A stretch of DNA of 64,000 nucleotides from Catenulispora pinisilvae (GTDB lineage: Bacteria; Actinomycetota; Actinomycetes; Streptomycetales; Catenulisporaceae): assembly GCF_015356865.1 (NCBI RefSeq), contig NZ_JAAFZA010000009.1:1-64000 (forward strand). Reading direction: 5' to 3'. Below, piece by piece: positions 28,617 through 37,177 of this stretch (position 1 is the first letter of the stretch; each line of letters opens with the position of its first letter). The notes below the pieces were generated by a model, which saw only the letters and a list, made by a program, of their open reading frames with translations, searched no databases and was not told the origin of the DNA. Made by a program: the position numbers and the translations under genes.

Positions 28617-29105
28617 TCACGGTTCCGCATGCTGACGGCGCCCAGTGCCGACGGTCATGGCCGCATCGGTCCTTTCCTGATCGGCGACGGCGGGATCCCC
28701 GGGGCCGGACCGCGTGTGCCGCGGGTATCCGAACAGCAGGTCGTAGCCGTCTGGGAGCTGCCGTAGCAGGCGGTGGGTGAGCTCGGGGCCGGCGGCGTCG
28801 GCGACCACCGACAGCACCGCGCTGACGTCCCAGGTCGCGGTCTGCTCGGTGGCGCCCTCGATCCAGGCCGCGGTGGCTCGGAGGAACCGCCGCGGGTCCA
28901 GCGGTTCGTCCGCTCGCGGCGGGTCGAGCAGGGTCAGCGTGAACGTCTCGGGCAGCCGGGCGGCCAGCTCCGCGCGGACGGTGCCCGCCAGGTGCGCACC
29001 CAGCAAAGCGAGCACGACGCGGGCCGCTCGCTCGGCTTCACGCCGATCGGGGTAGGCGCCGCGCTCCTGGACGGCTGTCAGGAACGCATCCCATTGCATG
29101 GCCAT
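28617..29105 (-). CDS. DUF2267 family protein
   Basis: The 162-aa protein has the DUF2267 pattern: AFLTAVQERG, then REAERAARVVLALLGAHLAGTVRAELAARLP (about 15-50), and a second similar helical block ending LLRQLPDGYDLLFG. The function is unknown. In actinobacteria these genes commonly accompany stress chaperone loci. The start ATG 29105 (or 29099) has AAGGAG upstream. The last 35 residues are polar and variable. It lies 133 nt upstream of dnaK in the same direction. Confidence 0.8.
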   Translation of the reverse strand: MAMQWDAFLTAVQERGAYPDRREAERAARVVLALLGAHLAGTVRAELAARLPETFTLTLLDPPRADEPLDPRRFLRATAAWIEGATEQTATWDVSAVLSVVADAAGPELTHRLLRQLPDGYDLLFGYPRHTRSGPGDPAVADQERTDAAMTVGTGRRQHAEP

Positions 29106-29414
29106 CGTTCTCCTTCCCCTTTTGTGGACTGTCCTGACGGGGCCGCTGCCTGGGCGGGCACGCGGCCCGGATGTAGTCATGGGCCTGGCCGGCGGTGTTC
29201 GGCCCAGACCGGCGGGGCGATCGACGTCGACGTGGGGCCTCGCCGTCCCCGGCTTCGAGCGCGTCATGGACCGCTTCCAGGCCCGGGTCGGCCGGGTCTC
29301 GTGCGCGGGACGTCGCATGCGCCTCGGGCGGGGCCCGCGGCCGGCGGTGCCCTCTGCGCCCATCTGTCCGGGTTGCTGATCGTGGCGGGGGCCCGCGGCC
29401 GTGGGAGCCGGTGG
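29106..29414. other. Gene-free 309-bp gap
   Basis: No supported gene. The frames crossing it are Arg/Pro/Gly-rich without start-site support. It must contain the promoter of the DUF2267 gene and the hsp20 terminator region. Confidence 0.55.
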
Positions 29415-29852
29415 TCAGGCGTTGATCTCCTTGCGGCGGCCAGCCGTGGTGATCTCCACCTTGCCAGGCTTGGCCGCCTCGGCGACCGGGATCCGCAGCG
29501 TCAGCACCCCGGCGTCGTAGTCGGCCTTGATGTCGTCCGCGTCCAGGGCGTCGCCCAGGAACAGCTGGCGGGAGAACACGCCCAGCGGGCGCTCGGAGAT
29601 CTGCATCTCCGCGTCCCCGGTCTCGGCGGGGCGCCGTTCGGCCTTGACCGTCAGCACGTTCCGCTCGACGCCGACATCGACGGCGTCCGGCGACACGCCG
29701 GGCAGATCGAGGCAGACCACGAACTCCTCACCGCGCCGGTAGGCGTCCATCGGCATCGGGTTCGGGCGCGACCAGGTGCCCGCGGCGGCGGTCCCGAGCA
29801 GCTGCTGGGTGAAGCGGTCCAGGTCACGGAACGGGTCGGTGCGCATCAACAT
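29415..29852 (-). CDS. Small heat shock protein, Hsp20/alpha-crystallin family (Hsp18-like)
   Basis: This 145-aa protein has an alpha-crystallin domain (about residues 38-130), with [31 protein letters not shown] and the C-terminal [11 protein letters not shown] motif. It binds unfolding proteins without ATP for later refolding by DnaK/ClpB. ATG 29852 lies 5 nt after GGAGGTGA; a second ATG at 29846 is possible. It is divergent from the RheA-like regulator and shares its operator, matching Streptomyces hsp18/rheA. Confidence 0.93.
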   Translation of the reverse strand: MLMRTDPFRDLDRFTQQLLGTAAAGTWSRPNPMPMDAYRRGEEFVVCLDLPGVSPDAVDVGVERNVLTVKAERRPAETGDAEMQISERPLGVFSRQLFLGDALDADDIKADYDAGVLTLRIPVAEAAKPGKVEITTAGRRKEINA

Positions 29853-29917
29853 GGGGTTCACCTCCGGTGTCCGGGTCGACGGCGGTCCGTCGACGTGTCT
29901 TCGACACCGTTGTAACA

Positions 29918-29963
29918 TGTCATCCAAACGATGGCAAATGCTCCAGTCGGCGAACGGATGACA
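29918..29963. promoter_or_regulatory. RheA-type operator TGTCATC-N5-GATGGCA plus a third half-site
   Basis: TGTCATC (29918-29924) and GATGGCA (29930-29936) form an inverted repeat with 5-nt spacing and one mismatch. A perfect GATGACA follows at 29957-29963, just before the regulator start. The published S. albus RheA site is TGTCATC-N5-GATGACA, so this is the heat-shock operator for both divergent genes. Confidence 0.85.
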
Positions 29964-29965
29964 TT

Positions 29966-30661
29966 GTGAATGGCCAGGTGAACGGCCCGCAGGGCACCCA
30001 GGGGGAAGCGGAGGCTGCGACAGCCCTGGATGCCGGGTCGGCGCTGGACCAGGTGCTGGCGGCGGTATCGGCCCTCCGCGCCGCGCCGGTCACGGCTGCG
30101 GGGCCGGCAGGAGCCGGCGGCGGACCGCTGAGCGGCCCCCAGGTCCTGGCCGCGCTCACGCTCCTGCGCGAGCTGCGGGCCGAAATCGCCGGATGGGAGC
30201 CGGAGCTGATCGAGGCCGCGAGGCGCCGGGGCACCAGCTGGGTCGAACTGGCCCCGGCCCTGGGAGTGGCCAGCCGCCAGGCCGCCGAGCGCCGGTTCCT
30301 GCGGCTGCGCCCCTCGGCCACGCCGGGACCGGTGACCGGGGAGCAGCGGGTGACCGCCGAGCGGGACCGGCGGGCCGGCGACCGCGCCGCCCGGGCCTGG
30401 GCCCGAGACAACGCCGCCGGTCTCCGCCAGCTGGCCGGACAGATCAGCGCCCTGACCGACCTGCCTCGCGGCGCCGCGCACGACGTGGCCGCCGTGCGCC
30501 ACGCCCTGGGCGGCGATGACGCCGCCGACCTGCTCGGGCCCCTGGAACAGGCCCGGCCACACCTGGAAGCAGGCCATCCCGGCCTGGCCGAGGCGATCGG
30601 CGCCGTCGACGAGAACACCCGCCGGGCACGCCGGGATGCCCGCCACCGCACGGCCGACTGA
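29966..30661 (+). CDS. RheA-like repressor of the small heat shock protein
   Basis: The 231-aa protein is of the HSP18 transcriptional regulator type. Its central HTH-like helix pair is [28 protein letters not shown] (about residues 86-113). The C-terminal half is helical and rich in Ala/Arg. GTG 29966 is chosen because it directly follows the third operator half-site; upstream frame starts would run into hsp20 control DNA. Known RheA senses heat itself and releases hsp18. Here the partner arrangement and operator match that system. Confidence 0.8.
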   Translation: MNGQVNGPQGTQGEAEAATALDAGSALDQVLAAVSALRAAPVTAAGPAGAGGGPLSGPQVLAALTLLRELRAEIAGWEPELIEAARRRGTSWVELAPALGVASRQAAERRFLRLRPSATPGPVTGEQRVTAERDRRAGDRAARAWARDNAAGLRQLAGQISALTDLPRGAAHDVAAVRHALGGDDAADLLGPLEQARPHLEAGHPGLAEAIGAVDENTRRARRDARHRTAD

Positions 30662-30996
30662 AACTACGCTGCCGCCGTGGCCTCCGCCGCCTCGCCGCGG
30701 CCGCCCTGGTGTGCTGTGTCGAGAACGAGCCGAGGGCTACAGCGCCGGTCCCGCGCGCCTTCCCCGCCGTCCCGCGCCTGACCACCCGCACGGGTGAGGG
30801 ACTCGCGTCCGCGTCGAGGTCAACTGCGCCAGCCCCGGCAACGCCTGTGCGACGGGGAGCTGGCGAGGAGATCCGGCGACAACGCCGTGAGGTCCTTCCG
30901 GGGGAGCGGTTCGTGCTGCGCCGCGTCAGTGGCCGAGATAGGGGCCGCTTCACATCAAGACCGCGCGTACTCCAGTCACCGATCATTGCCTAGAAT
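30662..30996. other. Gene-free 335-bp gap
   Basis: Between the RheA-like gene and the GntR operator there is no supported gene. Frames here lack ribosome sites and recognisable domains. Local GC drops sharply at 30990-31040, where the GntR control region lies. Confidence 0.55.
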
Positions 30997-31054
30997 ATCG
31001 ATTATTTTTGATTTCGCCTTGACTCATCACTTTAATCGATCGCCGCGCTACACT
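30997..31054 (+). promoter_or_regulatory. GntR gene operator (ATCGATTA/TAATCGAT) and leaderless-type -10
   Basis: A perfect 8-bp inverted repeat, ATCGATTA at 30997-31004 and TAATCGAT at 31033-31040, sits in an unusually AT-rich patch. TACACT (31049-31054) is placed 6 nt before the ATG, as expected for a leaderless transcript, and no Shine-Dalgarno precedes the start. Autoregulation by the GntR protein is inferred. Confidence 0.55.
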
Positions 31055-31060
31055 GGGTCC

Positions 31061-31756
31061 ATGGGCCAGCTGAACAGCAAGCGCGGATCGACCCGCTCGC
31101 TGGAGGTCTACAACGAGATCCGCTCGGACATCCTGGCCGCGCGCATCCCGCCCGGTAGCCGGCTCAAAGTCGGTCCCCTCTGTGAACGGTTCGGCGTCAG
31201 CCTCTCCGTTGTGCGCGAGGCGCTGACCCGCCTGTCCGAGCAGCGCCTGGTCCGCTCCGAACCGCAGCTCGGTTTCACCGTTGTGCCACTGGACCGGGCC
31301 GGCCTCGAAGACTTGACCAGGGTCCGGGTCGAGATCGAAACCCTCGCCCTGCGCTGGGCCATCGAGTGCGCCGACCTGTCTTGGGAGACCTCCGTCGTCG
31401 CCGCCCTCTACCGGCTCGGCCGGACGCCCGTGAGCGAGCCCGATGATCCCAACGGGGTCTCCGACGCCTGGTCCGACGCCCATGCCGCGTTCCACGCGGC
31501 GCTCGTGTCCGGCTGCGCAAGCCCGCTGCTGATGGAGCTGCGCCGCGGCCCCTACGACTCGGCCGAGATCTACCGGCGGTGGGCCCGGCCCGGGGCGGTG
31601 CGGGAAGAACGCGACGTGCACAAGGAGCACACCGAGATCGCGGACGCGGCGATCGCCCGGGACGTCGGGCTCGCGACCAGCCTGCTGGAAGCCCACATCC
31701 GGCAGACCACGCGGACTTTGCTGACGAGCGACTTGATGAACTCCACGCCGGACTAG
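31061..31756 (+). CDS. GntR-family regulator (FCD subfamily)
   Basis: The 231-aa regulator has an N-terminal winged helix (residues 14-75; LEVYNEIRSDILAARIPPGSRLKV, then FGVSLSVVREALTRLSEQ) and an FCD ligand domain. The FCD domain includes DAHAAFHAALVSGCASPLL and HTEIADAAIARDVGLATSLLEAHI with likely metal-binding His/Asp residues. FCD regulators usually respond to organic acids or aromatic intermediates. It is the first gene of the aromatic locus and is followed after 43 nt by the AraC gene. Confidence 0.9.
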   Translation: MGQLNSKRGSTRSLEVYNEIRSDILAARIPPGSRLKVGPLCERFGVSLSVVREALTRLSEQRLVRSEPQLGFTVVPLDRAGLEDLTRVRVEIETLALRWAIECADLSWETSVVAALYRLGRTPVSEPDDPNGVSDAWSDAHAAFHAALVSGCASPLLMELRRGPYDSAEIYRRWARPGAVREERDVHKEHTEIADAAIARDVGLATSLLEAHIRQTTRTLLTSDLMNSTPD

Positions 31757-31799
31757 CCGATGAGCTGACGAACCGACGGGAGATCGGGAGGAGAACGGA

Positions 31800-32906
31800 A
31801 TGCTCGATCGCGACAGCGCCGTCACCCCGCAAGAAGGCCGCTACGCAGGCGGCTACGAAAGCTCCTGCGACGGGCCGTTGCGTGCCTACGAGCGCTACCG
31901 CACCAAGGACCCCGCCCAGGCATCAGCCTTGTCGGCGACCGTCCTGTCCGCGAATCAGCTGGTCGTCCGCGACCGCGACCGCCGGTTCGAGGCCACCTGC
32001 CGCGCCGTCCGAGTCCATTCCGCCTCGCTGCTGTACCTGACCTACGGCACCGATGTGGTCGTGGACCGGGTCCGTCCCGCCCACCGCGACTACCTGGCGA
32101 TCCTGTTGCCCATCCGCGGCCGGCTCCACCTGCGTCACCAGGGCCGTGAGTTCGACGTCCGGGCCGGGGAGACGGCGGGTGTCACCGTCTCGCGCGACAC
32201 CATGCATGCGGAGTTCGGTACGCAGGCGTCGGTCCTCACGCTGCGCGTCGACGTGCACGCGGTCGAGCTCGCGCTCGGGAACCTGCTCCTGGAGCCGCCG
32301 CCCACCGACCTGCGCATCCAGTCGGGCCCGGTCACCGGTTCGGCTCGCAGTTCACTGACGGGGACAGCCGAGCTGCTGGCGGCCAGTCATGACGAGAAGG
32401 ACCCGCTGTCCCCGCTCCCGCCCGTGGTCGCGCGCCGCATCGAGGAGCAGATTCTGTTCACGGTGCTGCTCTCGGTCGACCACAACTACCGGGCTGCGCT
32501 GTTGGGGGAGAAGGCGCGGCCGGGTCGGCGCACTGTCCGCGAGGCGATCGACCTGGTTTCGGCTGAGGAAGAAGCCACGTGGACGATCCCCGAGCTCGCC
32601 GGTGCGGTAGGTGTCACGGTCCGGGCGCTTGAGCTGGGCTTTCGAAAGGAACTGGGCAAGACGCCGCGGGAGTTCGTCCGGGAGCAGCGGTTGCTGCGCG
32701 CCCACGACGAGCTGCTGCGCGCTCATTCCGGGGACGGAACCACCGTCACCGGGGTCGCCGGCCGCTGGGGTTTCTGGCATGCCGGCCGGTTCGCGACCTG
32801 GTATGTCGAGCGGTTCGGTGTCCGGCCCGTCATGACACTGCGGTCCGCCACGACACTGCGGTCCCAGGCAGCGACAACGACAACGCCCGTCGCCACGGTT
32901 CGCTAG
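31800..32906 (+). CDS. AraC-family transcriptional activator with AraC_binding_2 domain
   Basis: The 368-aa protein has an N-terminal cupin-like ligand domain (about 40-200; PIRGRLHLRHQGREFDVRAGE) and a C-terminal double HTH (about 245-350; WTIPELAGAVGVTVRALELGFRKELGKTPREFVREQRL, then GVAGRWGFWHAGRFATWYVERFGVRP). This layout is typical of activators of aromatic-compound genes. GGGAGGAG lies before the ATG. The duplicated 70-bp elements before the two catabolic operons are its most likely targets. Confidence 0.9.
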   Translation: MLDRDSAVTPQEGRYAGGYESSCDGPLRAYERYRTKDPAQASALSATVLSANQLVVRDRDRRFEATCRAVRVHSASLLYLTYGTDVVVDRVRPAHRDYLAILLPIRGRLHLRHQGREFDVRAGETAGVTVSRDTMHAEFGTQASVLTLRVDVHAVELALGNLLLEPPPTDLRIQSGPVTGSARSSLTGTAELLAASHDEKDPLSPLPPVVARRIEEQILFTVLLSVDHNYRAALLGEKARPGRRTVREAIDLVSAEEEATWTIPELAGAVGVTVRALELGFRKELGKTPREFVREQRLLRAHDELLRAHSGDGTTVTGVAGRWGFWHAGRFATWYVERFGVRPVMTLRSATTLRSQAATTTTPVATVR

Positions 32907-33016
32907 TCGGCTGAGGCGCGGTTCGCGAAAACGCGCTCTGCCGAATCGCGGTTCGCTAACTGGCACCCCCGTGTTCGGTCGGCGACTCGGCTGACCGCGA
33001 AGCAGCTCGTAACGTC
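32896..33016 (+). promoter_or_regulatory. Promoter/activator region of the LigM operon, including shared 70-bp element A
   Basis: CGGTTCGC direct repeats followed by T/G-A occur at 32896, about 32920 and about 32949. From 32947 to 33016 the sequence matches the reverse complement of 42126-42195 at about 59 of 70 positions, including an uninterrupted 25-bp block beginning CGCGGTTCGCTAACTGGC. The element ends 45 nt before the LigM start. Direct repeats of this kind suit AraC-family activators. Confidence 0.75.
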
Positions 33017-33061
33017 TCTATCCCAGGCGCAGGCGGCAGGCCGGCGCGGAAGGGATGAGAC

Positions 33062-34420
33062 ATGGCCTTCGTAAGCCTCGAAGACGAGATCAACCGGGCC
33101 GGCGGGGCGCTGCGGATGCTGCGCAGTACGCACGCCGGCGCGCACCCCTTCCCCATCCCACCCCAGTTCACCACGTGGCAGGACGAGCAGAAGTCCTGGC
33201 AGCAGACCGCTGTGCTGTTCGAGATGCGCCACATGACCGATGTCTATTTCGAAGGCCCCGACGTGCGGCGCCTGCTCAGCGACGTGGCCGTCAACAGCTT
33301 CGCCACCTTCGGGCCGATGAAGGCCAAGCAGCTTGTCGTGGCCAACGAAGCAGGCCAGTACGTCGGCGACGCGATCCTGTTCGGGCTCGGCGAGGAGAAG
33401 GTGAGTCTCGTGGGCGGCACCGCCGCCGCGAACTGGGTTTCCTTCCAGGCCGAGCGGGGCGGCTATGACGTGGCGATCAGCCGCGATGAAAACGCACTGG
33501 TCAACAAGGGCAGGCGCCTCGTCTTCCGCTACCAGGTGCAGGGCCCGCGCGCCCTCGACATCGTCTCGGCCGCGCACGGTGCTCCACTTCCGCGGATCAA
33601 GTTCTTCAACATCGGGGCTTTCGACATCGCCGGAATCCGGGTTCACGCGCTCAACCACACCATGGTCGGGATACCGGGGCAGGAGAGGACCGGGCTGGAG
33701 ATCTGGGGGCCGGTGGAGTCCGGGCCGCAGGTCCTGGAGGCGCTGCTGGCCGCCGGGGAGCAGTACGGGCTGCGGCAGGGCGGGGCGATCGCGTATTCCA
33801 CCACGGCGTTGGAGTCGGGATGGTTCGGCCTTGTGGTGCCCGGCATCTACGCCGGCGATGCCACCGAGGCCTACCGCCGGTGGCTGCCCGCCGGGGGATT
33901 CGAGGCCGGCGCGTCCCTGGGTGGCAGCTTCGTCTCCGAGGACATCAACGACTACGTTCCCACGCCCTACGAACTGGGCTATGCGAACATCGTCAAGTTC
34001 GACCACGACTTCATCGGCGCGGACGCGCTGCGCCGGAGCAAGAAGGAACCCCACCGCCGCAAGGTCTGGCTGCGATGGAACCGAGAGGACGTCACCCGGC
34101 TCCTCGGCGACAGCTTGTACGGGCCCGAACAAGACCGGCCCAGGTACCTGCAGATCCCGTACGCCGTCTACGCCACCTACCAGTACGACGCGATCATGCA
34201 TGGCGGCCGGGTGGTCGGCATCTCCAACCGCACCGGCTACACCGTCAACGTCGGCGCCTGGTCCTCCCTGTGCATGATCGACGAGGAACTGGCCGTCGAC
34301 GGCACCGAAGTGACCGTGCTCTGGGGCGACCCTCAAGGCCCCAGCCTGCGTCCCACTGTCGAAACGGCCCACACCCTCAGGGAAATCCGGGCTGTCGTGA
34401 GCACCCGGCCGCTCGCTTAG
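33062..34420 (+). CDS. Tetrahydrofolate-dependent aromatic O-demethylase (LigM/DesA-like, GcvT fold)
   Basis: The 452-aa protein aligns along its length with Sphingobium LigM (vanillate/3-O-methylgallate O-demethylase). Shared segments include AVLFEMRHMTDVYFEGPD (near residue 57), GPMKAKQLVVANEAGQYVGDAI, AAANWVSFQAERGGYDV, LEIWGPVESG, ALESGWFG, GGSFVSEDINDY and PYELGYANIVKFDHDFIG. LigM moves the O-methyl group of an aromatic ether to THF, giving a phenol and 5-methyl-THF. The exact methoxyarene is not predictable. The gene is the first of its operon and is followed by two C1-folate genes, which strengthens the call. Confidence 0.9.
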   Translation: MAFVSLEDEINRAGGALRMLRSTHAGAHPFPIPPQFTTWQDEQKSWQQTAVLFEMRHMTDVYFEGPDVRRLLSDVAVNSFATFGPMKAKQLVVANEAGQYVGDAILFGLGEEKVSLVGGTAAANWVSFQAERGGYDVAISRDENALVNKGRRLVFRYQVQGPRALDIVSAAHGAPLPRIKFFNIGAFDIAGIRVHALNHTMVGIPGQERTGLEIWGPVESGPQVLEALLAAGEQYGLRQGGAIAYSTTALESGWFGLVVPGIYAGDATEAYRRWLPAGGFEAGASLGGSFVSEDINDYVPTPYELGYANIVKFDHDFIGADALRRSKKEPHRRKVWLRWNREDVTRLLGDSLYGPEQDRPRYLQIPYAVYATYQYDAIMHGGRVVGISNRTGYTVNVGAWSSLCMIDEELAVDGTEVTVLWGDPQGPSLRPTVETAHTLREIRAVVSTRPLA

Positions 34421-34445
34421 CGATCCGTGGAGGACCACGATCATC

Positions 34446-35291
34446 ATGTCCCTGGCATCATCATCGAACCCGCTGACCATCGGCCCTGTCCTGGCGGACG
34501 CGACCATCGAGATCATCCCGCTCAAGGGCGCCCAGGACCAGATCCAGGCCGCGCCCGCCGCCGCCACGGTGGCCATCACCTGCTCGCCGAGGTTCGGATT
34601 GGACCGCACCCTCCAGTTCTGCGCCGTCGCCGCCGACTCCGGCCGAAGGGTGGTGCCGCACCTCGCGGCCCGCATGGTGACCAGCCGCCGCGAGCTCACC
34701 GAGTTCGTCAGCCGGATCCAGGACCTCGGTATCACCGACCTGTATGTCATCGGCGGCGACAGCGAGAAGCCAGCCGGCCCCTACAGCGAGGCCGGCCAGG
34801 TCCTGGAGGACCTGCACGAGCACGGGCACGCGCTGGCCAGACTGGGCGTCAGCTGCTACCCCGAGGGCCATCCGCTCATCGGCGACGACCAGCTGTGGGC
34901 CGCCCTGGAACGCAAGCAGCAGCTGGCTACCTACATGGTCAGCCAGATGTGCTTCGACGGCGTGGTCGTCCGTGACTGGCTCGCCCAGGCCCGACAGCGC
35001 GGCATCTCACTCCCGCTGCGGGCCGGCGTCGCCGGACCGGTGAAGCTCGCCAAGCTGGCGGAGCTCTCGCTCAGGATCGGGGTCGGCCAGTCACTTCGCT
35101 ACCTGGGCAAGCAGCACGGCATGGTCGGCAACGTCCTGCGCCGGCGCGCGTACGACCCGAGCCCGTTCATCTCCGTGATCACCGGGATGCCCGGGGTCGA
35201 GGGTCTTCACTTCTTCAGTTTCAACCAAGTCCCCGAGTACGTCGCCTGGCGGGACGCCCGCCGCGACAGTGGCGACACCTCGCCGCAGTAG
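34446..35291 (+). CDS. Methylenetetrahydrofolate reductase-like protein (MetF family)
   Basis: The 281-aa protein has the MetF TIM-barrel pattern: VAITCSPRFGLDRTL near the N terminus, VVPHLAARMVTSRRELTEFV, DLYVIGGDSEKPAGPY (about residue 98) and ATYMVSQMCFDGVVV with the flavin-contact residues. In Sphingobium, metF accompanies ligM and oxidises the 5-methyl-THF produced by demethylation back to methylene-THF; the same role is inferred here. It is shorter at the C terminus than E. coli MetF and diverged, so the electron acceptor is uncertain. Confidence 0.85.
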   Translation: MSLASSSNPLTIGPVLADATIEIIPLKGAQDQIQAAPAAATVAITCSPRFGLDRTLQFCAVAADSGRRVVPHLAARMVTSRRELTEFVSRIQDLGITDLYVIGGDSEKPAGPYSEAGQVLEDLHEHGHALARLGVSCYPEGHPLIGDDQLWAALERKQQLATYMVSQMCFDGVVVRDWLAQARQRGISLPLRAGVAGPVKLAKLAELSLRIGVGQSLRYLGKQHGMVGNVLRRRAYDPSPFISVITGMPGVEGLHFFSFNQVPEYVAWRDARRDSGDTSPQ

Positions 35292-35306
35292 GAAGGAGGT
35301 CGGCTC

Positions 35307-36161
35307 TTGAGCGACGTCATCGTCACCCTGTCGTGCCCTGACCAGCCCGGGATCGTCCGCGCCGTGGCCGGATTCGTGGCCGATCAGGGCTGCACCATCA
35401 CCGAGAGCCATCAGTTCATCGACCGTGAGGCCTCGCGCCTGTATATGCGCTTGGCGTTCCAGGCCGCGCACGGCGTGACGCCCGGCATCGCTATGCTGAC
35501 CACCGAATTCGCTGAGGTGGCGCGTGAGTTCCTGATGACCTGGAAGATCACCGACGCCACTCGGCGCGCCCGCCTGATCATCATGGTGAGCAAGTTCGGC
35601 CACTGTCTCAACGACCTGCTCTATCGGGTCAAGGTCGGCCAGCTCAACGCCGATGTCGCGGCCGTGGTGTCCAACCACCGAGACCTTGAGCAGCTGGCGG
35701 CGTTCGCAGGCGTGCCGTTCGTGCACCTGCCGGTCACCCCGGCCACCAAGCCGGAGGCCGAGGCGGAACTGCTCCGGCTTGTGGACGAGCTCGAAGCCGA
35801 TCTGGTCGTCCTGGCCCGCTACATGCAGATCCTCTCGCCGGGCCTGTGCGCCAAGCTTGAGGGACGGGCCATCAACATCCACCACTCGATGCTGCCCAGC
35901 TTCAAGGGCGCCAAGCCGTACCAGCAGGCCTACCGGCGGGGCGTGAAGCTGGTGGGCGCCACCGCCCACTACGTCACCTCCGACCTCGACGAAGGGCCCA
36001 TCATCGAGCAGGAGGTGCAACGCGTCGACCACGCGATGGACGCCGCCGGCGTGACCGCGCTGGGCCGCGACACCGAGGCGCTGGCCCTGGCCCGCGCCGT
36101 CCAATGGCACCTGGAGAACCGGGTCATGCTCGACGGACGCCGGACGGTCGTGTTCCGGTGA
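35307..36161 (+). CDS. purU: Formyltetrahydrofolate deformylase PurU
   Basis: The 284-aa enzyme has an N-terminal ACT domain (residues 1-80; VTLSCPDQPGIVRAVAGFV) and a formyltransferase-fold catalytic domain. That domain has INIHHSMLPSFKGAKPYQQA (Asn/His, about residue 190) and AHYVTSDLDEGPIIEQ (catalytic Asp). It hydrolyses 10-formyl-THF to formate and THF. Position behind LigM and MetF suggests it regenerates free THF by discarding the C1 unit as formate. Translation begins at TTG 35307 behind a strong GGAAGGAGGT. Confidence 0.93.
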   Translation: MSDVIVTLSCPDQPGIVRAVAGFVADQGCTITESHQFIDREASRLYMRLAFQAAHGVTPGIAMLTTEFAEVAREFLMTWKITDATRRARLIIMVSKFGHCLNDLLYRVKVGQLNADVAAVVSNHRDLEQLAAFAGVPFVHLPVTPATKPEAEAELLRLVDELEADLVVLARYMQILSPGLCAKLEGRAINIHHSMLPSFKGAKPYQQAYRRGVKLVGATAHYVTSDLDEGPIIEQEVQRVDHAMDAAGVTALGRDTEALALARAVQWHLENRVMLDGRRTVVFR

Positions 36162-36192
36162 CGGCTGAGTCGGCTGCGAGAGGAGACGTGAA

Positions 36193-37122
36193 ATGCGGTT
36201 CGTGACCTACGCATCCCCGGCGGGTGGCGACCGAGTCGGCGTCGTGCATGACGCGGAGGTGTTCGGAGCCGAACCCGGGCCAAGCCTGCTCGACCTCTTG
36301 GACCAGGGGAACCTGCGCCAGGCCGGCGAGCACATCATTGCCTCGCCGGTCGAGCGGATCCCGTATGCCGAAGCGACCTTGCGGGCCCCGCTCCAGCCGC
36401 GTTCGCTGCGCGACTGCGTCGGCTTCCTGCAGCATCTGCGCAACCTCTCGCAAGCCGCGGACATGCCGGTCGACGAACGGCATTCGCAGTTCCCGCCGTT
36501 CTATTTCTCCAACCCGGCCGCCGTGATCGGCCCCGACGACGACGTCCCCATCGCACCGGATTCGGCGATGTTCGACTACGAGCTGGAGATCGCGGCAGTC
36601 ATCGGGAAGGCCGGCGCGAACATCCCCCTGAAGCACGCCGAGTCGCACATCGCCGGCTACATGCTGCTGTGCGACTGGAGCGCACGCGACCTACAGACCT
36701 ACGAGATGCCGCTGCGACTGGGACCGGCGAAAGGCAAGGACACCGCGAACTCGCTCGGGCCCATGCTGGTGACACCCGACGAACTGGAACCCTTCCGTTC
36801 CCGGCAGGCCTTCGACCTGGAGATGACCGGGTACGTCGACGGCGACCTCGTCAGCCGGGGGCGCTGGAACACGATCGACTGGGGCTTCCCCGACATGATC
36901 ACCTACGCCGCCCGCGGAACCCGGCTGCGGGTAGGCGACGTCATCGGCTCCGGGACGGTCGAGACCGGGTGCCTGTTCGAGCACTACGCCGTCGATCCCG
37001 GCACCTTTCGCGGCTGGCTGGCGCCCGGCAACGAAGTGCGGCTCGCGGTGGAGCAGCTCGGCGAGCTACGCCACCGCGTCGTCGAAGGGGTTGAAGCCGA
37101 GCGGTTGAGCAGCGGCTACTGA
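36193..37122 (+). CDS. Fumarylacetoacetate hydrolase-family protein (ring-cleavage pathway hydrolase)
   Basis: The 309-aa protein has the FAH fold with metal-binding acidic residues in DYELEIAAVIG (about residue 132) and CDWSARDLQ (about 164), and the late GDVIGSGTVETGC loop. Family members hydrolyse C-C bonds of acylpyruvates or decarboxylate/isomerise 2-hydroxymuconate derivatives. Here it probably processes a ring-fission product. The N-terminal 70 residues match the FAH N-domain of fumarylacetoacetase-like proteins. Last gene of the rightward operon, ending 28 bp before a hairpin. Confidence 0.87.
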   Translation: MRFVTYASPAGGDRVGVVHDAEVFGAEPGPSLLDLLDQGNLRQAGEHIIASPVERIPYAEATLRAPLQPRSLRDCVGFLQHLRNLSQAADMPVDERHSQFPPFYFSNPAAVIGPDDDVPIAPDSAMFDYELEIAAVIGKAGANIPLKHAESHIAGYMLLCDWSARDLQTYEMPLRLGPAKGKDTANSLGPMLVTPDELEPFRSRQAFDLEMTGYVDGDLVSRGRWNTIDWGFPDMITYAARGTRLRVGDVIGSGTVETGCLFEHYAVDPGTFRGWLAPGNEVRLAVEQLGELRHRVVEGVEAERLSSGY

Positions 37123-37149
37123 CGACGCCAATGACCCTCGACGGATCGA

Positions 37150-37177
37150 CCGGCGCGCTAAAGCAGGTGCGCGCCGG
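37150..37177. terminator. Bidirectional hairpin between convergent catabolic operons
   Basis: CCGGCGCGC (37150-37158) pairs perfectly with GCGCGCCGG (37169-37177) across a 10-nt loop. It lies 28 bp after the FAH stop and overlaps the last codons of the convergent SDR gene, so it can end transcripts from both sides. Confidence 0.7.
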
